Both the position numbers and the translations under genes were made by a program. Shown here piece after piece: positions 28,452-36,816 of a DNA stretch of 64,000 nt. The stretch comes from Marinobacter sp. (GTDB lineage Bacteria > Pseudomonadota > Gammaproteobacteria > Pseudomonadales > Oleiphilaceae): positions 1 through 64,000 of the forward strand of contig NZ_JACUUB010000002.1 in assembly GCF_014859525.1 (NCBI RefSeq), written 5' to 3'. Every line of letters starts with the position of its first letter. Positions within the stretch are counted from its first letter, which is position 1. The notes under the pieces are model-generated. The model saw only the letters and a program-made list of their open reading frames with translations. It did not search any database and was not told where the DNA came from.

Positions 28452-31220
28452 GTGAAGTCTCTTCCACCGTTAGCGTATTGCCTCCTGTTGTTGCTGTTTC
28501 ATGGGGTAGTCTGGGCCGATCCGCCGCAGGCGTCTCCGGCACCGGTGCTGGGTCTTGAAGATTTACAGTGGCTGGACCAGCAGAATAGCTTTCGGGTGGG
28601 CGTGCGGCACAGTCAGGTTCCGTTGGTTTTTGACACCGGTGACGATCGCCTGGCGGGCATCTGGATTGACTACCTGGCCCGGTTGTCCGAAAAGCTTCAG
28701 CTGCCAATTGAGCCGTTCATGATAAATGGCCCTGCAGGCCTCGGGAATGGCGACGCAGACCTGATCCTGACCACCCGGATCCCCGGATCCCCGGTTATTC
28801 CTGGTGTTCGGCACACCTCGCCATTAATGTCCCTGACATACGGTATTTTCGTTAATTCCGGCGATGCGGCTTACCGGACCTTGTCGGATCTGGAATCGGC
28901 CAATGTGGCGATCATTGGCGAAGACCCGAATCAGTTCCCGTTACTGGACCCGATTGATAACTTTTCTCCGGTTTCGGCCGATAGTCTGGGCGATGCCATC
29001 AGTCTGGTGTTGTCTGGCAAAGCCGATGCCTTTCTTGGCCCGGTGCCGGTGGTTTCGGATTATCTGGAGTCGGCCATGATCAACGGCATCGGTCTGGCGG
29101 TGTTGCTGGATGGGCGGCCTGTCGACGTGGTATTGCAGGTGCCGACGAGCAACGAAAGGCTGTTCCGGGTGTTTGATCGCGCCATCACCGCCGTTAGCCA
29201 CAATGAGCACAGAGATATTCGCCAATCCTGGCTGCAGGCCGAAATGCCAGCGCTGGAGGGCCGCGGTGTTGCATTGACAGCCACCGAACTGGAGTGGCTG
29301 AAACGCAATCCAGGGCTGAAGATAGGTATGCGTAGCGACTGGCCGCCGTTTGAATTTGAACAGGATGGCCGGGCCGCCGGACTGGCCTCTGATCTGGTCA
29401 AGCGACTGGAGGAAAATCTGGATGTCCGGTTCAACCGGGTGATGGTGGCGTCCCGGCTGACAGCGGAGGAAAAGCTGAAAAGCGGTGAGGTGGATATACT
29501 CCCCGGCTTGTCCCGGACTCCAAGAACCGAAGGTGAGTTTCTGTTTACCCGGGCGTATGTGACGGTGCCGGTGGCGCTGGCCATTCGCGATACCGGGCGC
29601 TTCATTGGTGATTTGAGGGAGTTGCGTGATGAGCGTGTCGGTGTGGTCAATCGTCAGGCCAGCCACGACTATTTGCTGATCAATCACCCGAATCTTGACC
29701 TCTACCCCCAGAGAAACGTTGAACAAGGGCTGATCGCCCTGTCTAACGGTGACCTGGACGTGATGGTGACTCACATACCGGCGGTAAGCTACACCGTTGC
29801 CAAGCTGGGGTTGTCCAACCTCCGGATTACCAGTATCACGCCCTATCAGTACGATTTGCGCCTCGCGGTTGATAAAGACAACCCGGTGCTGCACCGCATC
29901 CTGAACAAGGCTCTCAGCAGTTTACCGCCGTCTGAAACCGAGGCAGTCTACAATCGCTGGATCCACCTCGACATCGAGCAGGAGACGGATTACACGGTGA
30001 TTCGACGAATCATCCTGATCGCCATCGCCGTGGTGCTGATTTTCCTGTACTGGAACCGGAAGCTGTCACTGGAAGTGGATGAACGAATTCGCTCCGAGAA
30101 CGCCCTTCGACGCAGCGAAGACGACCTGCGGGCTGCCAAGCTGGAGGCCGAACGGTTGGCCCGGGAGGCGGAAACGGCCAGTCGGGCTAAAAGTGAGTTC
30201 CTGGCCAATATGTCCCATGAAATTCGAACGCCGATGAATGCGGTAATCGGCTACAGCGACCTGCTCTACAACTCGGTGACCGATCCCCAGCAGCGTAACT
30301 ACCTGAATGCAATTCGCGCAGGCAGTCGCAGCCTGCTGATGCTGATTAACGACATTCTGGATTTATCGCGAATTGAGGCCGGCAAAATGCGGCTGGACTT
30401 TGGCCCGGTTTCGGTTCGCCGGCTGCTCAGTGATGTGCGTCATATCTTCGATCTGCGAGCCACGGAGCAGGGCATTACCCTTGAGGTGAGTGTTGGCTCA
30501 GGCATGCCTTCGGCGATGATGCTGGATGAAACCCGGTTACGACAGGTGCTGTTTAACCTGGTGGGTAATGCCATCAAGTTTACCCATGACGGTGGAGTAA
30601 CCGTTCGAGCGGTGGCAAAAGAACTGAGTGACGCAGGCGATCAGGATTCCGACGTTCGTTACTACCGTTTGAAAGTCACCGTCGCCGACACCGGCATTGG
30701 CATCGCACCGGATCAGCAGGACCGCATTTTTGATGCGTTCGAGCAGCAGGAAGGTCAGAGCTCTCGGCGCTATGGTGGCACCGGCCTTGGCCTGGCGATC
30801 AGCCGGAAACTGGCGGAAATGATGGGCGGAGAACTGACTGTGAAAAGCGAACCGGAATCAGGCTCCACTTTTACTCTGGTGTTACCAAAAGTGGCGGCAA
30901 CGGTAGAGCAGGCCGAAGATGACGGTGCGCCAGAGGAAGCCGAGCGCTTGCTGGCCCAGACCATGAGCATGCAGGAACGAGGCTGGTTGCGGGAAAAACT
31001 GGCCGAAGATTTCGGGCATGAGTGGCAGGATGTTCGCGAGAGCGGCGATCCGGAGCAGATGAAGGACTTCGCCTCAAGGATGGTTGAGTGGGGCCAGCGC
31101 CATCGATCGCCATCGGTGACCCGTTATGGTGAAAAACTGCTGGCGGATGTGGATGCGTTTAATCTGGATGCCGTCAACACGGCACTGGACGCATTCCCGC
31201 GGTTGTTGGGCCAGAATTGA
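28452..31220 (+). CDS. Sensor histidine kinase with two periplasmic solute-binding domains
   Basis: This 922-residue protein has a signal-like N-terminus, two tandem family-3 solute-binding domains (about 40-255 and 275-505; the second contains [15 protein letters not shown]), one membrane span (about 515-535), a short coiled coil, HisKA with the phosphohistidine in [11 protein letters not shown] near residue 589, and an intact HATPase ([29 protein letters not shown]). This is the BvgS/EvgS arrangement, but it lacks a receiver domain. The last 90 residues form helices like the tail seen in such kinases without an obvious phosphohistidine. No response regulator gene is adjacent, so it is an orphan kinase. 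The Venus-flytrap domains suggest an amino-acid-like ligand; its identity is unknown. Confidence 0.9.
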   Translation: MKSLPPLAYCLLLLLFHGVVWADPPQASPAPVLGLEDLQWLDQQNSFRVGVRHSQVPLVFDTGDDRLAGIWIDYLARLSEKLQLPIEPFMINGPAGLGNGDADLILTTRIPGSPVIPGVRHTSPLMSLTYGIFVNSGDAAYRTLSDLESANVAIIGEDPNQFPLLDPIDNFSPVSADSLGDAISLVLSGKADAFLGPVPVVSDYLESAMINGIGLAVLLDGRPVDVVLQVPTSNERLFRVFDRAITAVSHNEHRDIRQSWLQAEMPALEGRGVALTATELEWLKRNPGLKIGMRSDWPPFEFEQDGRAAGLASDLVKRLEENLDVRFNRVMVASRLTAEEKLKSGEVDILPGLSRTPRTEGEFLFTRAYVTVPVALAIRDTGRFIGDLRELRDERVGVVNRQASHDYLLINHPNLDLYPQRNVEQGLIALSNGDLDVMVTHIPAVSYTVAKLGLSNLRITSITPYQYDLRLAVDKDNPVLHRILNKALSSLPPSETEAVYNRWIHLDIEQETDYTVIRRIILIAIAVVLIFLYWNRKLSLEVDERIRSENALRRSEDDLRAAKLEAERLAREAETASRAKSEFLANMSHEIRTPMNAVIGYSDLLYNSVTDPQQRNYLNAIRAGSRSLLMLINDILDLSRIEAGKMRLDFGPVSVRRLLSDVRHIFDLRATEQGITLEVSVGSGMPSAMMLDETRLRQVLFNLVGNAIKFTHDGGVTVRAVAKELSDAGDQDSDVRYYRLKVTVADTGIGIAPDQQDRIFDAFEQQEGQSSRRYGGTGLGLAISRKLAEMMGGELTVKSEPESGSTFTLVLPKVAATVEQAEDDGAPEEAERLLAQTMSMQERGWLREKLAEDFGHEWQDVRESGDPEQMKDFASRMVEWGQRHRSPSVTRYGEKLLADVDAFNLDAVNTALDAFPRLLGQN

Positions 31221-31238
31221 TTGAACCGGCCAGCCGGA

Positions 31239-31601
31239 TCAAAGGCAGTCGAATTGCGATTGGCGATCGAAGGCGACCGACACCATGTCGTAACCGGAAT
31301 CGGACAAAGAACGCACCAGGCCCTCATTTTTGAGCAGTGTCATGCAAACTTTGTGAACCCCCGCTTGCAGATACTCGACGGCAGGTTGTGGCTCGGTGAA
31401 GCGAAAGTCTACGATCAGGTACTTGCGGTCAACCGCCGCCAGTTCAGGGATGTCTTCCCGCTCCACGCTTTCATAGCCGATGTAGGTGGCTTCATGGTTT
31501 GGGAATACCTGACTCATAAGCACATCGAGGTTCTCTGCGTGCGCTGGTGTAGCCAGCGCCAGGATGGCAGCAGGTAGTAGGGCATAGAGTTTGGCGCGCA
31601 T
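31239..31601 (-). CDS. Hypothetical secreted protein
   Basis: I do not recognise the family of this 120-residue protein. It has a clear signal peptide (LLPAAILALATPAHA, cleavage expected after AHA), leaving about 98 mature residues with two cysteines, one in VCMTLLKN and one three residues from the end (FDCL), which could form a disulfide. Beta-strand-like stretches such as YLIVDFRFTEP suggest a small globular periplasmic domain. It converges with the sensor kinase gene, 18 bases apart, and its promoter side contains a perfect palindrome. Confidence 0.75.
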   Translation of the reverse strand: MRAKLYALLPAAILALATPAHAENLDVLMSQVFPNHEATYIGYESVEREDIPELAAVDRKYLIVDFRFTEPQPAVEYLQAGVHKVCMTLLKNEGLVRSLSDSGYDMVSVAFDRQSQFDCL

Positions 31602-31632
31602 AGGTCACTCCCAAAACTGATAAAACACATTC

Positions 31633-31663
31633 CATGTAACCAATTGTAAAGATTGGTTACATG
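31633..31663. promoter_or_regulatory. 31-bp perfect palindrome, operator-like
   Basis: The 12-base arms CATGTAACCAAT and ATTGGTTACATG are perfectly inverted around a seven-base centre. The site lies 32 bases upstream of the hypothetical secreted protein gene (minus strand) and about 170 upstream of the plus-strand gene at 31837. No T run follows on either side, so an operator is more likely than a terminator. The centre-to-centre symmetry suits a dimeric repressor of TetR or related type; the protein is not identified. Confidence 0.55.
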
Positions 31664-31836
31664 ATTATTGCAGGAAGTGTCGTAATTTTCGCCAGTTGAG
31701 ACTGGTATTTTTCAATTGTTTGCATTCTGGCGACTATTCTTCTCGGTCGGCTTGGTTGGAGTCATGCCAGCCTGCCCCCAGGAGGGAATTCCGCTATGAT
31801 GGAACCAGAACCATTCGGTAATAGAGAGGGATAGCC

Positions 31837-32439
31837 ATGTTCCAGCTTGTATTCAAAGGAGAGTGCACGCCGGGTACCGACCTGGAAACCGCCCGTAACA
31901 ATGCGCGCACCCTGTTCAAGGCCAGTGTTGAGCAGCTGGACCGGATGTTTAGCGGTCAACCCGTGGTCATTCGGAACAAGCTGGAACAGGTTCAGGCCGA
32001 GAAGTATCTGGCGGTGCTTAAAAAGCACGGCATGGTTGCGCATGTGCAACCGATGGCCGGCGCTGCACAAGCCAGCACGCCGCCATCGGAACCCGGCCCG
32101 GCGCCCGCACCTCAGCCCCAAACCTCCCGTTCACCAGCGCCTGCGCGTGTGGCGCACAGCGGCAAAGCGCCGGAGCCCGAGCCCGGTGATCGCCTGCCCG
32201 TGGCTGGTGACAAAGTAGACGATATTCTGGCGGGTTCTGGCCTGACTCTGGACCCGGTCGGCGTAACGCTGGCCGAGCACCAGGACGCAGAAACTCCGAT
32301 GTTTGAGCACCTTGATGACTGGTCATTGGCGCCGCAGGGCTCAGACCTGGGGGTGAAGCGAGATCTGCCGCCCCCCATAGTCCCTGACGTGTCTCACCTT
32401 TCGCTGGCGGATGATGACAAGCATTCTGGTCAGAAGTAA
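31837..32439 (+). CDS. Hypothetical protein with small N-terminal alpha/beta domain
   Basis: The product has 200 residues. The first 75 form a compact domain (FQLVFKGECTPGTDLETA, later SGQPVVIRNKLEQVQAEKY and VAHVQP) like one I have seen at the N-terminus of various gammaproteobacterial proteins of unknown function, often ahead of membrane domains. Here it is followed only by a Pro/Ala-rich linker and an acidic, probably disordered tail. There is no signal peptide or membrane segment. The gene overlaps the patatin gene by 29 bases, so translation of the two is probably coupled. Function unknown. Confidence 0.78.
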   Translation: MFQLVFKGECTPGTDLETARNNARTLFKASVEQLDRMFSGQPVVIRNKLEQVQAEKYLAVLKKHGMVAHVQPMAGAAQASTPPSEPGPAPAPQPQTSRSPAPARVAHSGKAPEPEPGDRLPVAGDKVDDILAGSGLTLDPVGVTLAEHQDAETPMFEHLDDWSLAPQGSDLGVKRDLPPPIVPDVSHLSLADDDKHSGQK

Positions 32440-34657
32440 TCCTTCCTTGCGCGGCTTACGGTTGTTTACGTGTGTTGTGATGGCGCTGGCGCCCCTTTTG
32501 TGGGCGCCAGTGGCATCCGCTGAGCCTGAACACCGACCCAGGGTGGGCCTGGTGCTCAGTGGCGGTGGGGCCAAAGGTATGGCCCATGTCGGTGTGTTGC
32601 GCGTGCTGGAAGAAATGCGGGTACCAGTGGATGTGGTGGTGGGTACCAGTGCCGGAGCTGCGGTGGCTGCGCTCTATGCCTCCGGCATGTCGGTGTATGA
32701 GATTGAGCGTCGTTTTCTTGAACTGGACTGGCTGTCCAGTTTTCGGGATGACCCGGGCCGGGCTTACAAGCCGGTGCGTCGAAAACAGGATGATTGGCGC
32801 CTGCCCTTGGTGCCGGGGCTGGGGGTCAGCTCGGAAGGGCTGCATCTGGGGGGCGGTTTGGTGACCGGTCAGAATCTGGGGCTGATACTGAACGAGCTGA
32901 CCCGTAATGCTGCGCTGGTCGAGAACTTTGACCAGTTGCCGGTGCCGTTCCGGGCTGTCGCCACCGATCTGGAAACCGGCGAGCCGGTCATAATTGCCGG
33001 TGGCAACCTGGCCGAGGCCATCCGCGCGAGCATGAGTATCCCGGGAGTGTATGCGCCGGTTCAGCGGGATGGTCGCTTGCTGGTGGATGGTGGCGTTGCC
33101 AACAACCTTCCGGTTAGCGTGGCCCGTGACATGGGCGCCGAGATCGTTATTGCAGTGGATATTACCGACCCACTGATGACCGCGGATCAAATGCGTGAGG
33201 CTTTGTCTGTGGTTGGCCAATTGACAACCCTGATGACTCGAACCAATACCGATGCCCAGTTGGCGCTTTTGACGTCAGAGGATGTACTGATACGTCCGAA
33301 TCTTGAGGGGCTGGGGTCTGCCGATTTCTATGAGGGACTGCTGCTGTTTGAGTTGGGCGCCACTGCCGCAAGAGATCATGCCGTTGCCCTGAACCGATTG
33401 GTGGTGTCGGAAGCGTCGTGGGCCGCCTACCAGTCCCGTCGGGCTGCCAGCGGCTGGGTGCCTGGGCCAGTTGCCGGGGTTGAGATTGCCCAGGGTGATC
33501 GCCTTGCCACCGACTTCCTGCGTGAGCGAATCAGACAGCAGCCGGGCGAGGCGTTGGACGTCGAGGCACTTGAGACGGACCTGAAGCGGATATACGGGTT
33601 GGGCTATTACGAATCTGTCGCTTGGTCCTTGAGGCCAACCAGCGACGGACCGGTGTTGGTGATTCGGGCCCGGGAAAAAAGCTGGGGTCCAAACTATCTG
33701 TCTTTCGGGCTTAACTACGAAGATAACTTTGAGGGCAATACCCGATTCAATCTGGCGGCTGGCCTGCGCATGACCGAGCTGAACCGGCTGGGTGGAGAGT
33801 GGATGACGGGGGTTCAGTTGGGCACCCAGCCCTGGGTGCGCAGTCAGTGGTATCAACCGATGACCTTTGGCTACGACCGGTTTGCGGTGTTGGGCGTGGA
33901 ATACCGGCGAGATGATTACAGTATTTATGACCAGGGCCAGCGCATTTCTGAGGTAGATGTTACGTTTCGACAGGTGGATGTGGCGCTGGGCATGGAATTG
34001 GGTGGCGATGCTGAGGCCAGGCTGATCTATATGCGTGGTTATGCCACGGTGGAGGATGAGGTCGGTGTTCCGGTGGCACCAGAGGGTGATGTTCATCAGG
34101 GCAGTGTCAGTCTGCAACTGGTGCATGATTCGCTGAGCGACGCCTTTTTTCCTAAAGCCGGTGCTTTTGCCGGTGTCCGGGTGAGAGTTGAGAGGGAAGA
34201 CCTGGGTTCGGATCGGCGCTTTGACAGCGTCACCGCGATGTTGTTGGGTACCAGTACGTGGGAGCGCTACAACCTGACCGGCCTGTTGTATACCCGGCAA
34301 GTGCTCAGCGGAGATGCGGGTATCGAAAATGCAGCCCGTCTGGGCGGTTTTCGGCAACTGTCTGCCTATGCCCCGGGTGAGATCACCGGGAACGATGCCT
34401 TGCTGGCGTCGGTGTATACGCGCCGGGAATTCGGTGGGCCGGTGATGCCCTGGTTTACCGGTGCTGGGTTTGAGACCGGTAACGCATGGGATAGCATGAG
34501 TGACGCTCGCTGGAGCCAAGTGGTTCGTTCGTGGAGCCTGTTTGCCGGGGTGGACACGCTGCTGGGACCGGTCCAGGTGTCGGTTGCCTATAACAACGAA
34601 GACGACTGGGCCGCCTATCTCAATATCGGGTTCTCGTTTACCCAGCTGTTCTATTAG
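32411..34657 (+). CDS. plpD: Patatin-like phospholipase with C-terminal barrel (type Vd, PlpD-like)
   Basis: This 748-residue protein fuses a lipase passenger to its own outer-membrane transporter. After a signal peptide (about residues 15-37, ending VASA) comes a patatin domain with the oxyanion motif GGGAKG (51-56), nucleophile Ser80 in GTSAG and catalytic Asp226 in DGG. A POTRA-like segment (about 350-420: DVEALETDLKRIYGLGYYE) and an Omp85-type beta barrel run to the end, which finishes with alternating aromatics and a terminal Tyr (SFTQLFY). This is the layout of Pseudomonas PlpD. All catalytic residues are present. The gene symbol is by similarity. Confidence 0.9.
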   Translation: MMTSILVRSNPSLRGLRLFTCVVMALAPLLWAPVASAEPEHRPRVGLVLSGGGAKGMAHVGVLRVLEEMRVPVDVVVGTSAGAAVAALYASGMSVYEIERRFLELDWLSSFRDDPGRAYKPVRRKQDDWRLPLVPGLGVSSEGLHLGGGLVTGQNLGLILNELTRNAALVENFDQLPVPFRAVATDLETGEPVIIAGGNLAEAIRASMSIPGVYAPVQRDGRLLVDGGVANNLPVSVARDMGAEIVIAVDITDPLMTADQMREALSVVGQLTTLMTRTNTDAQLALLTSEDVLIRPNLEGLGSADFYEGLLLFELGATAARDHAVALNRLVVSEASWAAYQSRRAASGWVPGPVAGVEIAQGDRLATDFLRERIRQQPGEALDVEALETDLKRIYGLGYYESVAWSLRPTSDGPVLVIRAREKSWGPNYLSFGLNYEDNFEGNTRFNLAAGLRMTELNRLGGEWMTGVQLGTQPWVRSQWYQPMTFGYDRFAVLGVEYRRDDYSIYDQGQRISEVDVTFRQVDVALGMELGGDAEARLIYMRGYATVEDEVGVPVAPEGDVHQGSVSLQLVHDSLSDAFFPKAGAFAGVRVRVEREDLGSDRRFDSVTAMLLGTSTWERYNLTGLLYTRQVLSGDAGIENAARLGGFRQLSAYAPGEITGNDALLASVYTRREFGGPVMPWFTGAGFETGNAWDSMSDARWSQVVRSWSLFAGVDTLLGPVQVSVAYNNEDDWAAYLNIGFSFTQLFY

Positions 34658-34808
34658 ATGTAATGGGCCAGATTGTCTTGCAGTACCCGGGCTCCGCCTT
34701 GGCGGAACGCAACAAACGCACAGCGTTTGGCCGACGGCCAGAGATCATCAATAGCGGCATTAATAAAGTAATTGTCGGCAAATGTCATGGTGCGAGCCAG
34801 ACAGTCCG

Positions 34809-36245
34809 TTACAGCAATGGTGCCAGCAGGCGCACGGCGCGGCAACTGAGTCGGAACAGGATCGATCGATCCTGGTAATCGCCCTCGGTCATCCGCTGGC
34901 AGTGTTTCAGATCTTCCCTGAGCATGCTGTCGATCGAGGTAACAAACTCTTGGCTGGTATTGATGGCAGTGATCTCGAAGTTCAGGCGCATGGAGCGGTT
35001 GTCGAGATTGGCTGTCCCGACAGCGGCGTAGCGGTCATCCACCAACACCACCTTCTGGTGCATAAAGCCGGGCTGGTACTGGTAAATGCCAATGCCTGCC
35101 TGGCTGGCCTGGACCAGGTAGGAGTACGCGGCCAGGCGTATAAGCCTGCTGTCAGATTTTTCAGGGATCAGAATGCGAACGTCGACGCCTCTCAAGGCGG
35201 CCAGTTGCAGGGCGTTCATTATCTGAAAGTCCGGCACAAAATAAGGTGAGGCGATCCAGATTCGGGTGCGGGCGTTATTGATGCTGTTGAGAAAAAATAG
35301 CGTGCAGGTTTCCCAGGTATCGGCAGGGCCAGTCGGCAGCACCAACACCTGCTGGTCGCCATGATTTTTGATGTCAGGGTGCCAATTCAGCTCCGGGCGA
35401 ATGTTGCTGGCCCAATGCCAGTCCTCCAGCCACGCCAATTGCAAGCCGGTAGCCGCTGGCCCCTCGATTCGGCAGTGGGTGTCACGCCAGGGTTCCTGAT
35501 CAATGACCGTGCCCAGGTACTCGTCGCCCAGATTGATGCCGCCGACAAACCCTACATGACCATCACAAACCAGCAACTTACGGTGATTTCGGAAATTGAT
35601 CTGAAACCGTCGTCGGCGCACATTGCCGTTACCGAAGGCGGCAATCCGGGCACCGGCTGCAGACAGTTCGTTCAGCCATCGGCGTGATAAAAATACGCTA
35701 CCGATGTCGTCATACAGAAACCAGACCTCCACACCCTGGGCCAGCTTGCGTTCCAGGATTGCTTTGATGCGCTGGCCGACCTTGTCGGAACGTACAATGT
35801 AGAATTCCATGAGGATGTAATGAGTTGCGTCTTCCATGGCTTCGAACAGTGCCTCAAAGGTCGCCTCGCCATCCCGGAGCAGCGTGCACCGGTTGCCGCT
35901 GGTAAATGGTTGTCGGCTAAGTTTGCACAACACCTGCAATTCGTCACTGAAGTGCTCATGGCCAGGGTTGGATATTGAGGTAGTCTGTTTCTCGAAACGA
36001 TCAAGCAGGCTGGTCAGAGCTTGATCGCCCATGCGACGGGCCTTGATATAGCCCCCAAAACGACTGCGGCCGAACAGCAGAAACAGAGGGACCGCCAGGT
36101 AGGGCAAGCCAATCAGCGCAATGATCCAGGCAATAGCCCCCTGGGCAGTTCGGTAGCTGAGCAGTATCCGGTAGATACACGCCAGCGCGGCCAAATAGAG
36201 AATGGCCAGAGGAATGGCGAGTAGTGACAGGTTGTCTCCGGTCAT
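34809..36245 (-). CDS. cls: Cardiolipin synthase
   Basis: Cls condenses phosphatidylglycerol molecules to cardiolipin at the inner membrane. The 478-residue protein has two N-terminal membrane segments (LLAIPLAILYLAALACIY and IAWIIALIGLPYLAVPLFLL) and two intact phospholipase D HKD motifs: HRKLLVCDGHVGFVGG and HQKVVLVDDRYAAVG. The spacing and length match ClsA-type enzymes. It is preceded by, and overlaps by four bases, a small hypothetical gene. Confidence 0.94.
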   Translation of the reverse strand: MTGDNLSLLAIPLAILYLAALACIYRILLSYRTAQGAIAWIIALIGLPYLAVPLFLLFGRSRFGGYIKARRMGDQALTSLLDRFEKQTTSISNPGHEHFSDELQVLCKLSRQPFTSGNRCTLLRDGEATFEALFEAMEDATHYILMEFYIVRSDKVGQRIKAILERKLAQGVEVWFLYDDIGSVFLSRRWLNELSAAGARIAAFGNGNVRRRRFQINFRNHRKLLVCDGHVGFVGGINLGDEYLGTVIDQEPWRDTHCRIEGPAATGLQLAWLEDWHWASNIRPELNWHPDIKNHGDQQVLVLPTGPADTWETCTLFFLNSINNARTRIWIASPYFVPDFQIMNALQLAALRGVDVRILIPEKSDSRLIRLAAYSYLVQASQAGIGIYQYQPGFMHQKVVLVDDRYAAVGTANLDNRSMRLNFEITAINTSQEFVTSIDSMLREDLKHCQRMTEGDYQDRSILFRLSCRAVRLLAPLL

Positions 36246-36463
36246 CGGCGCTGGCTCTGATGATTAGCCCGAAACTGAGCCGGGGCAGTGCCGGTCCACA
36301 GGGTAACGCCGGTTACCGCCTCAATCCGGGCATCATCCATCACGCCAAGAGTATTGAGGTAATGCACCAGAGCCAGCGTGCTGGCGGCGGCTACCTGCGG
36401 TGTGTCTGTTGGGTCCGGTGAGGCATGCATGCCGGTATCTGGCTCCCGATGAGTGAAGGTCAT
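36242..36463 (-). CDS. Small hypothetical protein upstream of cls
   Basis: The product is about 73 residues from an ATG at 36463; other possible starts are a TTG at 36502 and an ATG at 36430, and none has a good Shine-Dalgarno, so the N-terminus is uncertain. The conserved-looking core is TLALVHYLNTLGVMDDARIE followed by a Thr/Gly-rich turn and a basic tail. There is no signal peptide. The stop overlaps the cls start by four bases (ATGA), which favours a real, co-translated gene. I do not recognise the family. Confidence 0.55.
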   Translation of the reverse strand: MTFTHREPDTGMHASPDPTDTPQVAAASTLALVHYLNTLGVMDDARIEAVTGVTLWTGTAPAQFRANHQSQRR

Positions 36464-36577
36464 CCTGGTACAAAATGTCAAACGACTGGCACGGTCAGTC
36501 AACGGCTTGTATCAGATTCAACGATAGCATGGTGACATCAGGTTGAAGTAGCCAGTAAACAAAACCGGAGGTGTTTT

Positions 36578-36670
36578 ATGGCACGTGAAATCTTTGTACC
36601 CCATAGCGAAATTGAGCGTAAAAACGTACTTGCGTTGTCCGAGTACCTGAACAGCATCTACTACTGCTGA
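36578..36670 (+). CDS. 30-residue small protein gene
   Basis: The gene is too short for standard gene finders. It has a near-ideal ribosome binding site (GGAGGTG ending six bases before the ATG), codons typical of well-expressed genes here (CGT, AAC, ATC, CTG, TAC), and an intrinsic terminator 30 bases after the stop. The peptide starts MAREIFVPHSEIE and ends EYLNSIYYC; the middle is likely helical and the C-terminus is Tyr-Tyr-Cys. There is no signal sequence or membrane span, and no run of one amino acid that would suggest an attenuator leader. I know no family for it. No modification enzyme is adjacent, so a modified-peptide role is only one possibility. Confidence 0.7.
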   Translation: MAREIFVPHSEIERKNVLALSEYLNSIYYC

Positions 36671-36699
36671 TTTTTCAGGCGTAATGCCTGTGACCATCT

Positions 36700-36722
36700 G
36701 GCCGGGTTTTCCCGGCCTTTTT
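36700..36722 (+). terminator. Intrinsic terminator of the small gene
   Basis: GGCCGGG and CCCGGCC form a seven-pair GC stem around a TTTT loop, directly followed by five to six T residues. A second small hairpin CAGGC/GCCTG lies at 36676-36690 between the stop codon and this terminator. It separates the small gene from the esterase gene downstream. Confidence 0.9.
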
Positions 36723-36816
36723 CGGTCTGAAATCCGTCGCGTTCATTTCCCCCTTGCCCGTCGTGCTGACGGTGGTAGTGTATTCGGTTTAATCCCACAA
36801 CCGAGGCTGCCAACGT

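Noticed and set aside
34654..34845. A 63-codon minus-strand frame overlapping the 3' end of cls.
   Set aside because: It overlaps cls by 37 bases, lacks a ribosome binding site and resembles nothing known; it may be chance, although the last 44 codons look slightly protein-like.
36488..36503. TGGCACG upstream of the 30-residue gene as a sigma-54 promoter.
   Set aside because: The -24 block is good but the -12 GC is absent at the required spacing (CA instead), so the invariant GG-N10-GC is not met.
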